29,925 nucleotides of DNA. It comes from a virus. Under the pieces are notes generated by a model that was not told the DNA's origin, made no database searches, and saw nothing but the letters and a program-made list of their open reading frames with translations. Within the stretch, counting starts at the first letter, position 1; each line of letters starts with the position of its first letter. The translations under genes were made by a program, and so were the position numbers. The stretch is from the IMG/VR virus record IMGVR_UViG_3300008050_000199, positions 1-29,925 of that record; one strand, 5' to 3'. This document shows, piece by piece, positions 1 through 5,243 of the stretch.

Positions 1-295
1 CCAGTTCATTAAGACAATCTTCGGCTATATTAGAAACAGTCTCAGTATGAGCCAATTCCCTTACTATTCCATGTTTGACGTAATACTTGTCAAAGATATT
101 AGAGAGCTTGAGTACATCACAGCAACAATCATAACTTACTATCACTGAGCTTGTCCTTGCTTCCGGGGCAAAAGTCCTGTAAGCGAGTCTCACCGGCCCA
201 GAATATTCTCTATCGATTCCCCTAATAATATCTTCAATTAATTTCCAATCTACTTCGCAAGGGAAGTGGAATGTCATTCTTTGTACGTGATTCAT
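1..295 (-). CDS. Hypothetical protein, 3' end beyond window
   Basis: A leftward reading frame starts at ATG 293-295 and stays open for 98 codons to the left edge, so the C-terminus is missing. The start is preceded by a good AGGAG ribosome-binding site at about 302-308 when read on the minus strand. The N-terminus reads MNHVQRMTFHFPCEVDW and there is an unusual Cys triplet (YDCCCDVLKL) near residue 60. I recognise no family. It lies 36 bases downstream of the repressor-like gene on the same strand, so the two are probably co-transcribed in a leftward, lysogeny-type operon. Function unknown. Confidence 0.6.
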   Translation of the reverse strand, partial: MNHVQRMTFHFPCEVDWKLIEDIIRGIDREYSGPVRLAYRTFAPEARTSSVIVSYDCCCDVLKLSNIFDKYYVKHGIVRELAHTETVSNIAEDCLNEL

Positions 296-331
296 CGAGA
301 AAGCTCCTAGATAAAGTCTTTTATGACAGAT

Positions 332-661
332 TCATGTGTTAGCAAGCTTCGCCAGAGCAGTCTTGGCAACGCTTAATGCATCTTCCAGTAATGCGATATT
401 TTTTTCCTTGTCAGCCAATCGGCCCTCAAGGTCTACGATTCTCTGTCGTAGATGTTGGACTCCTTCCGAGTCATTTCCCGGCCCGGAATTTGTTGAACCG
501 CTAAAGACTTCTTCTAGCCGTTTACGATTCCTTGGGCTTGGTTTGCTGGTTCCTTTTTCCCATTTATAGACTGCACTTGTTGGCGCACCGACAAGTTCAG
601 CGAAGGTCTGCCGAGTCCATCCGGCTTCTTCCCTCTTCCTCCTTATTTCTTCTGGTTCCAT
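332..661 (-). CDS. XRE-family HTH repressor-like protein with C-terminal coiled coil
   Basis: This 109-residue protein has an N-terminal XRE/Cro-CI helix-turn-helix at about residues 4-50 (RKREEAGWTRQTFAELVGAP then TSAVYKWEKG). A short Ser/Gly/Asn linker follows, then a Leu/Glu/Lys-rich coiled coil at about 66-108, probably used for dimerisation. It lacks the LexA-type Ser/Lys self-cleavage domain of lambda CI, so if it is the phage repressor it would not be removed by RecA-stimulated autocleavage. It diverges from the small HTH gene at 761 across a 99-base region with repeated operator-like sequences, the usual layout of a temperate-phage switch. No Shine-Dalgarno sequence is visible upstream of ATG 661. 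It could also be an accessory regulator rather than the main repressor. Confidence 0.75.
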   Translation of the reverse strand: MEPEEIRRKREEAGWTRQTFAELVGAPTSAVYKWEKGTSKPSPRNRKRLEEVFSGSTNSGPGNDSEGVQHLRQRIVDLEGRLADKEKNIALLEDALSVAKTALAKLANT

Positions 662-688
662 AAATCATTTATGGGTGTAAAAAAAGTG

Positions 689-717
689 TTGACACTTAAC
701 TAACACTTAGTTAACAT
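689..717 (+). promoter_or_regulatory. Candidate sigma70-type rightward early promoter
   Basis: A perfect -35 box TTGACA (689-694) is followed after 17 bases by TAACAT (712-717), a 4/6 match to the -10 consensus. Transcription would start near 724 and run through the small HTH gene at 761 and the replication genes. The operator-like dyad at 696-714 fills the spacer and touches the -10, so a bound repressor would block RNA polymerase directly. Confidence 0.55.
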
Positions 718-726
718 TAACTAACA
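696..726. promoter_or_regulatory. Operator-like repeats TTAACTAA between divergent HTH genes
   Basis: TTAACTAA (696-703) and its exact reverse complement TTAGTTAA (707-714) form an 8+8 dyad around a 3-base CAC spacer. A third copy, TTAACTAACA, at 717-726 lies in direct orientation exactly 21 bp (two helical turns) from the first at 696-705. Just upstream, AGTGT at 685-689 and ACACT at 692-696 form a smaller dyad. Spacing and position between two divergent HTH regulators fit cooperative repressor/Cro operators. Which protein binds which copy is not known. Confidence 0.6.
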
Positions 727-751
727 TACATATTCACAAAAACTTTTACAA
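723..751 (-). promoter_or_regulatory. Candidate leftward promoter for repressor operon
   Basis: On the minus strand TTGTAA (751-746) is followed after 17 bases by TATGTT (728-723). Each box matches its consensus at 4/6. Transcription would start near 716 and run into the repressor-like gene. It faces the rightward promoter, and the TTAACTAACA copy at 717-726 covers its -10. Both matches are moderate in AT-rich DNA, so this is tentative. Confidence 0.3.
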
Positions 752-760
752 GTTATTTTC

Positions 761-988
761 ATGACAGTCAAGGAACTGTTAAGAAGCTCAGGTGTCACAT
801 TACAGGATGTGGCAGATCGTGTCGGCCTCTCAGTCTCAAAGGTTTGTCAGCTTTTGGACGAGGAAACGATTGACTGCGTTCGTCAGCACTCACTAGGTCT
901 AGTGAGGGATCGGACGGAGTTCCTGAAAAAGGGGTTGGATGCTATTGAAGCAAAAGAAGGGCAGGATGCCCGGCCCCGCCATGAGTGA
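761..988 (+). CDS. Small HTH regulator (Cro/CII-like position)
   Basis: This 75-residue protein has one helix-turn-helix at about residues 12-33 (VTLQDVADRVGLSVSKVCQLL) and a short basic/acidic tail. It is the first rightward gene, directly opposite the repressor-like gene and immediately upstream of the replication initiator, which is where Cro or CII sits in lambdoid phages. No Shine-Dalgarno sequence precedes ATG 761. Its 3' end overlaps the initiator gene. From sequence alone I cannot tell a Cro-type antagonist from a CII-type activator. Confidence 0.7.
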   Translation: MTVKELLRSSGVTLQDVADRVGLSVSKVCQLLDEETIDCVRQHSLGLVRDRTEFLKKGLDAIEAKEGQDARPRHE

Positions 989-1925
989 AGGATACATTAA
1001 ATTACATAGAAAGATCGAAGACGATGAGTTTTGGCTTACGGAGACATTCACAAAATCTCAGGCTTGGATTGATCTTCTTCTTGGAGCTAATCATAAACCC
1101 GGAAATGTTGTTCTCAGAGACATGACAGTCCATCTTAAAATGGGGCAATTAGCATGGTCTCAATTGACCATGTGTAAGAGGTGGAAATGGAGCCGTGGGA
1201 GGGTCAAAAGATACCTAAATTTACTCCAAAAAATCGAACGAATTTTAGTACAACAGGTGGGACAACACAGTACGCTCGTAACTATCTGTAATTACAGGAA
1301 ATATCAACTACGCAGTACAACAGGCGAAACGAAAACAGTACCAGAGACGGGACACAAACAAGAAAGAGTAGGTATAGATAGTATTGAAAACACTATTACA
1401 AGTAATAGTATTTTCCCTACTATCATGTGTTTTCACGAAGAAGTTATCGCTGACCTGAATAAAGCTTGGGGAAAGAAATACCACCCAGAAACTTACGGGA
1501 AGAAAATCACGGCTCTTCAGAAAAAGGGATACACGCTTGAGGATTTTAAGTCCGTCCATCGGAAGATGAAAAAGAAATGGGAGAACGACCCGAAGATGAG
1601 TGCCTTCCTCAGACCTAAAACGATCTACGTCCCTGAGAACTTCGATAGCTATTTAAATTTACCTGACTCCGTTCCTGGTACTCCGTTGAAAGCAACGAGA
1701 GCAAACCTAGATCAACGCAATCGAAATACCGCAGATGAAATCCGAAGAAAATATCTTGAAGGACAACAGCCAAGCAATCCTAACCAGCCTACAGGCGATG
1801 TGCGCCAATTACCGGCAGGATCTGACGGAGGACATGATGGCAACGTGGAGCGCAGGGCTTCAGGATCTTACTCCCAACCAGATCGCAGTAGCGACCCTGA
1901 GGACAATCAAAACTCTTTCCTGTGA
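966..1925 (+). CDS. Phage replication initiator (O/DnaD-like wHTH plus Phg_2220_C-like domain)
   Basis: This is a replication-initiator or replisome-organiser type protein. Residues about 6-115 form a winged-helix domain of the phage O/DnaD-N type (GYIKLHRKI, WSRGRVKRYLNLL). A linker follows, then about 157-232 matches the conserved C-terminal domain of phage replication proteins (LNKAWGKKY, GYTLEDFKSVHRKM, DPKMSAFLRP, FDSYLN). Residues 257-319 are Ser/Pro/Gly/Asp-rich and lie in the overlap with the next gene. ATG 966 is chosen because AGAAGGG lies just upstream; ATG 981 (MSEGYIKLH) is the alternative and ATG 939 is less likely. It would bind the phage origin and bring in a host helicase through the loader encoded next. 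This is a temperate-phage replication type, unlike the T7 replisome. Confidence 0.82.
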   Translation: MPGPAMSEGYIKLHRKIEDDEFWLTETFTKSQAWIDLLLGANHKPGNVVLRDMTVHLKMGQLAWSQLTMCKRWKWSRGRVKRYLNLLQKIERILVQQVGQHSTLVTICNYRKYQLRSTTGETKTVPETGHKQERVGIDSIENTITSNSIFPTIMCFHEEVIADLNKAWGKKYHPETYGKKITALQKKGYTLEDFKSVHRKMKKKWENDPKMSAFLRPKTIYVPENFDSYLNLPDSVPGTPLKATRANLDQRNRNTADEIRRKYLEGQQPSNPNQPTGDVRQLPAGSDGGHDGNVERRASGSYSQPDRSSDPEDNQNSFL

Positions 1926-2331
1926 ATATCCACCTTATTTCCCAAAGATCAGCCAGTTCCGAGAGCTTGTTGAGAGGGTTGAACCAGGAGGGTCTTTTCA
2001 GTCTCAGATTAATAACCCGGAATGGAAGGGGTTGCCTGAACCCGATTGGTTGCATGAAGAACGGTCTGCGAAGATCAAGGAAAATGTTGCAAGCCTTATT
2101 GGCATGGTTAAAAGCGGAGAACCGATTAAAAAAACTATTCCCTACAAACATCATGGGGTTGAAAACGACAGACAGTTTGATATGTGGCGTGACAGTGAGG
2201 GAAGAGATTGGGTCTATTTTCACAATCACCCGGCTAACGACAGGCCAGAGGGATGGAAGACCGAGACTCCCCAAAGGCAATCAGAAAAAGAACGCTACGA
2301 AAGGATAAAGAGGGCCAATGGATATGAATGA
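1735..2331 (+). CDS. Helicase-loader-like replication protein (lambda P / G39P type)
   Basis: This is a 198-residue protein. Residues about 14-80 resemble the small helical domain of phage helicase loaders: a Tyr-containing helix, an acidic helix with MMATWSAGLQDLTPNQI, then a Pro-Pro segment (YPPYFPKISQFRELV). The C-terminal half is charged, with FHNHPANDRPEGW near the end. It sits directly after the initiator, like lambda P after O, and would deliver the host replicative helicase to the initiator-origin complex. Its first 191 bases overlap the initiator gene in the +1 frame, and the recognisable domain begins inside that overlap, so the overlap cannot be explained by a misplaced start. The Shine-Dalgarno sequence is weak. 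Family assignment is by pattern only. Confidence 0.68.
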   Translation: MKSEENILKDNSQAILTSLQAMCANYRQDLTEDMMATWSAGLQDLTPNQIAVATLRTIKTLSCEYPPYFPKISQFRELVERVEPGGSFQSQINNPEWKGLPEPDWLHEERSAKIKENVASLIGMVKSGEPIKKTIPYKHHGVENDRQFDMWRDSEGRDWVYFHNHPANDRPEGWKTETPQRQSEKERYERIKRANGYE

Positions 2332-2500
2332 ACTCGTGAATGCCCTAAAGGAAAACACCGAGGAGATGCGGAGACTAAACCAACTTCTTGGGCCTGCAAT
2401 TCGTGCAACTGACACGATTCAGGAGAAGCGTGATACTACCACTAAGTTGAGAGCAGGGATCAAAAAGCAACTAAACAAGCTCTATGCCGACCCTAATTGA
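2318..2500 (+). CDS. Hypothetical small charged protein
   Basis: A 60-residue, highly charged, probably all-helical protein (MDMNELVNALKENTEEMRRL, then basic residues near the end). It overlaps the helicase-loader gene by 14 bases and has a purine-rich AAAGAGGG ribosome-binding site just before ATG 2318, so it is a likely translated member of the early operon. I recognise no family. It could be an accessory replication or recombination factor. Confidence 0.6.
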   Translation: MDMNELVNALKENTEEMRRLNQLLGPAIRATDTIQEKRDTTTKLRAGIKKQLNKLYADPN

Positions 2501-2615
2501 TTGTCTGTACGAGAATGTGAGAGTGAGGAAGCCTTGGTATGCAAGGCTGGTCGAGGGCCTAGTTCCATCTAAGCCACCCAAAAAGCACAAACATCATGAA
2601 CCAAAGAAAGGATAA
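2484..2615 (+). CDS. Hypothetical 43-residue basic protein
   Basis: A short reading frame starts at ATG 2484, overlaps the end of the previous gene by 17 bases and stops at TAA 2613-2615, two bases before the exonuclease start. It exactly fills what would otherwise be a gap in a gapless operon, which is the main reason to list it. The product begins MPTLIDCLYENVRVRKPWYA and ends in a Lys/His/Pro-rich tail (PPKKHKHHEPKK). No Shine-Dalgarno sequence is evident; translation could be coupled to the upstream gene. No family recognised. Confidence 0.45.
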   Translation: MPTLIDCLYENVRVRKPWYARLVEGLVPSKPPKKHKHHEPKKG

Positions 2616-2617
2616 AC

Positions 2618-3487
2618 ATGGTTGAAGTAGAAAGCAAGCCTTGGTTTGAGATTGTCGAGAATATGGATAATGACGACTACCGGGCATATCCCGCTATCAG
2701 CAAATCCGACCTAGACAAAATCAACAGATCGATAGCCCATTGGAAAGCACCGAACTCTAGCCCTACACCAGAAATGAAAGAGGGATCTGCATTTCATTGC
2801 TACGTACTTGAACCGTGGCATTTCAAAAACCGATACAAAGAAGCCCCGAAATTAACAAAAAATAGTGCCGCTGAAACCAAGTGGTTTGGAGCAATCGAAA
2901 ACAAGGGTTTCCTCCCTATTACTAAAGATCAGCTATCCCGTTTTGAATGCATGGCAGACAATCTGTGGTCACATCCAAAGGCCAGTAGGCTTTTGAAACC
3001 ACTTAACCCAGAATCCGTTGAAGTCAGCTATTTCTGGGAAACAGAAGTCTATATCAAAGATTCATTAAGATCAGGGAGCTTCCATACAATCAAATCCAAG
3101 TGTCGAGTTGACCACACAAATGCCTATGAAAATGTTTTGATTGACCTGAAGACCACTCAAGACGGGTCAAAAAACAATTTCCCGATGTCAGTTGCAAAAT
3201 ACCGTTACCACGTTCAGGCGGCGTGGTATCGAGAAGGGTTTTTTAGGACTCATGAGGTTGAGGAATATCCTGAGTTTGCATTCATTTGTGTTGAAAAAAA
3301 AGCCCCCTTCAATGTCAGCGTTTTAACCTTGGGCGAAAGGTCGCTTGCTCAGGGATCGTTGGAAGCAAAAGCTGATATCGCAGAATACGCCTTCTGGTTG
3401 AACGAACCTGAAGATCAACGTGTGGAAGGATACTCAGTTGATATTCAAGAAATAGAACTGCCTAATTGGGCATTCAAGGAGAACTAA
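2618..3487 (+). CDS. RecE-like 5'-3' exonuclease (PDDEXK, DUF3799 type)
   Basis: This is a 289-residue PDDEXK nuclease like the catalytic C-terminal part of E. coli RecE. Motifs in order: YPAISKSDLDKI (24-35), GSAFHCYVLEP (56-66) with the active-site-type His60, KCRVDH (161-166) with Asp165, LIDLKTT (174-180) with Asp176 and Lys178, and YHVQAAWYREGF (197-208). The spacing of the two Asp residues (11) and of Asp to Lys (2) equals that of RecE Asp748/Asp759/Lys761. It would degrade 5' strands from DNA ends to give 3' single-stranded tails for the RecT protein encoded next. AAAGGA precedes ATG 2618. It fills the role that the gene 6 exonuclease has in T7. Confidence 0.88.
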   Translation: MVEVESKPWFEIVENMDNDDYRAYPAISKSDLDKINRSIAHWKAPNSSPTPEMKEGSAFHCYVLEPWHFKNRYKEAPKLTKNSAAETKWFGAIENKGFLPITKDQLSRFECMADNLWSHPKASRLLKPLNPESVEVSYFWETEVYIKDSLRSGSFHTIKSKCRVDHTNAYENVLIDLKTTQDGSKNNFPMSVAKYRYHVQAAWYREGFFRTHEVEEYPEFAFICVEKKAPFNVSVLTLGERSLAQGSLEAKADIAEYAFWLNEPEDQRVEGYSVDIQEIELPNWAFKEN

Positions 3488-3488
3488 A

Positions 3489-4520
3489 ATGGACGGGAAA
3501 GAACTCACAGTAAAATTAAGCGATATGCAGACTAAATTTGGCAAAGCCCTACCAAGCTATTGCGGATTTAATCAAGAACACATGATTCGCACAGTTTTAA
3601 CCGAAGTGCAGAAATCACAAAGCTTGATGAAATGCACCTTCAACTCAATCGCCCAATCAACCTTGGAAGCCTGCTCGTTGGGGCTTCTACCCAACTCAGT
3701 GCAGGGATTGGCGTATCTAGTCCCATTCGGGAATAAATGCCAACTCATTCCGGGCTATAAAGGTTTAATCAAATTAGCTATGCAGTCACCTCATGTCGAT
3801 TCGGTCTCTGCTGAATGCGTTTTTGATACTGACAAAATCGATATTGGATTAGGTCTAAACCCTTATCTCACTCATGTCCCAAATTTCGCAAACCCAGAAA
3901 AGGGGAAGCTGGTCGGGGCCTATGCCGTGGCGAATATGAGCAATGGTAAGCCCGTTTTTAAGTATTTACCGAAGTGGCGCATTGATGAAATCAGAGCTAA
4001 AAGCAAGGCCGGTAAATCTGGCCCGTGGGTTACTGATTACGAATCTATGGCGCAGAAAACTGCCATCAAAGCCTTGATGAAAATCCTGCCTTTGGAAAGC
4101 GATAAGATCGAGCTTGCGGCCCTGAAATCCGAAGACGGCTCGGCAGGATTTAAGTACGACTTGGACGCAGATGGTTGGGAGTATGTCGATGGAGAAGAAC
4201 AGGAAGATACGGGAGCCAAAAGGTTGAACGAAAAATTTTCGGGCGAATCTGATGAATCGAAACCGAAAAAGAGGAGAACCCCCAAAAAAGCAATCGAAAA
4301 CTTGGAAAAATCCCATAAAGAAGTGACCTTGCTTGAGGTTGAGGGGGCTACCAATCTCAAGGGTTACGATCTTGCTGTCAGCCAGTTACGGGCAAGGCAA
4401 CAAGACAAGAATGCACTGAAGAGTTTTTATCAAATCAATGAACCTGTTTGGGCTAAAGAACTCGGCCCGGATGCCAGTAATGAGTTAGGTGAAATCTATG
4501 ATGACTTGGTTAACACATGA
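3489..4520 (+). CDS. recT: RecT-family single-strand annealing protein
   Basis: This is a 343-residue RecT-type annealase. Hallmarks are LGLLPNS (64-70), the block AYLVPFGNKCQLIPGYKGLI (75-94), GPW at 178-180 and YESMAQKTAIKALMKILP (184-201). Residues from about 215 on form an acidic then Lys-rich C-terminal extension, longer than in E. coli RecT (269 residues); such tails often contact the partner exonuclease or SSB. It has a strong AAGGAG ribosome-binding site and starts one base after the RecE-like gene, so the two form a RecET module. It would anneal single-stranded tails during recombination-dependent replication or genome circularisation. Its last four bases overlap the next start (ATGA). 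Confidence 0.95.
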   Translation: MDGKELTVKLSDMQTKFGKALPSYCGFNQEHMIRTVLTEVQKSQSLMKCTFNSIAQSTLEACSLGLLPNSVQGLAYLVPFGNKCQLIPGYKGLIKLAMQSPHVDSVSAECVFDTDKIDIGLGLNPYLTHVPNFANPEKGKLVGAYAVANMSNGKPVFKYLPKWRIDEIRAKSKAGKSGPWVTDYESMAQKTAIKALMKILPLESDKIELAALKSEDGSAGFKYDLDADGWEYVDGEEQEDTGAKRLNEKFSGESDESKPKKRRTPKKAIENLEKSHKEVTLLEVEGATNLKGYDLAVSQLRARQQDKNALKSFYQINEPVWAKELGPDASNELGEIYDDLVNT

Positions 4521-4741
4521 CATGGCGAGAACATTGTTCGCCAATCATAAGGAGAGTAATTTCTGAGACAGGAACTGATGATATTAAACTGCTTAGAAAA
4601 AAACTGCGGGATGTTTATCCCTATGGCGAGAAAAAATACTGGCCTTACAAGGTATGGCTTTCAGAAATCAAAGACCAAATTCATGGGTATCATGGGAATA
4701 CTCAAATCTATGAAGATCCACGCCAACTCAAACTTTTTTAA
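4517..4741 (+). CDS. Small phage protein ending in beta-clamp-binding motif QLKLF
   Basis: A 74-residue protein beginning MTWREHCSPII and carrying YPYGEKKYWPYKVW in the middle, a type of small protein I recall from other phage genomes without assigned function. The last five residues are QLKLF, a match to the canonical bacterial sliding-clamp-binding pentapeptide QL[SD]LF class. The start overlaps the recT stop as ATGA, indicating translational coupling. With no phage DNA polymerase in the window, contact with the host beta clamp would fit a replication or recombination accessory role. The motif is seen directly; the role is inference. Confidence 0.75.
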   Translation: MTWREHCSPIIRRVISETGTDDIKLLRKKLRDVYPYGEKKYWPYKVWLSEIKDQIHGYHGNTQIYEDPRQLKLF

Positions 4742-4899
4742 TGAAAGTCCGTCAGTCCGTAGCATCGACTCACTCCATAGCTGGGTCTTTATACCTTTCC
4801 CCGGCACGAAAAGTTGGGCTAACCGAAACGCTTTCTGAACTCATAAGGCCAAGGTGGCTGACGGACAAATCACCGGGAAGATACCCGGAACAATGTTAA
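4741..4899 (+). CDS. Possible 52-residue hypothetical protein
   Basis: A reading frame opens at ATG 4741 overlapping the previous stop codon (TAATG), a common coupled arrangement in this genome, and ends at TAA 4897-4899. It would fill the 112-base interval before the zinc-ribbon gene, but it overlaps that gene by 46 bases and has no recognisable domain (MKVRQSVASTHSIAGSLYLS at the N-terminus). It may be a real small gene or simply open sequence. If it is not coding, 4742-4853 is the largest gap in the early operon and could hold a promoter; I see no clear motif there. Confidence 0.3.
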   Translation: MKVRQSVASTHSIAGSLYLSPARKVGLTETLSELIRPRWLTDKSPGRYPEQC

Positions 4900-5243
4900 C
4901 ACTTGAGAAGTTCGCCTACACAGATAGGTGGTCGCATCGCCATAGCTGGTACAAATGTGATTGCGGTAACAGGAAACGGATAGCTGAATATAGTGTCAAA
5001 GTTAGAAAGACCATAAGTTGTGGATGTTGGGGTGAGAAATTAAGGAAAAACCCTGAGATCAACAAGGAAAAAGGACGGTTAGGAGGACGAGCAGTGAAAG
5101 CCAGGAAGCCAGAAATCAAAGGCAAGGTTTTGATACGTGATAATTACTCACGAAAAGGATGGCGGACGGCCCGTAAGAAGTGGGTCACACTTGAGGAATT
5201 GAGGCAAATCTATGCAGGCGAAATCCCAGACCCTTTTGCGTGA
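4854..5243 (+). CDS. Small zinc-ribbon DNA-binding-like protein
   Basis: A 129-residue basic protein with the CxC...CxC pattern common in small phage DNA-binding and HNH/AP2-associated proteins: CDCGN at 35-39 and SCGC at 55-58, with Cys35, Cys37, Cys56 and Cys58 as likely zinc ligands. The GTG start at 4854 is preferred to ATG 4893 because residues 7-20 (TGKIPGTMLTLEKF) match the usual lead-in of this family before the zinc site. The C-terminal half is Lys/Arg-rich and carries no HNH catalytic motif, so it is probably a DNA-binding protein rather than a nuclease. It overlaps the RNA polymerase gene by 32 bases. Confidence 0.65.
   Translation: MADGQITGKIPGTMLTLEKFAYTDRWSHRHSWYKCDCGNRKRIAEYSVKVRKTISCGCWGEKLRKNPEINKEKGRLGGRAVKARKPEIKGKVLIRDNYSRKGWRTARKKWVTLEELRQIYAGEIPDPFA

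Noticed and set aside
1725-1760. Sequencing frameshift joining initiator and helicase loader into one protein
   Set aside because: Each has its own complete domain set and start codon, and the two-gene O/P order is common in phages, so overlapping separate genes are more likely. Read mapping would settle it.
1789-2280. Minus-strand 163-codon frame opposite the helicase-loader gene
   Set aside because: It has no recognisable domain, no ribosome-binding site and opposes two overlapping genes that fit the operon.
4578-4838. 86-codon + strand frame overlapping the QLKLF protein
   Set aside because: It is a frame shadow of the gene at 4517, which has a coupled start and a protein type known from other phages.
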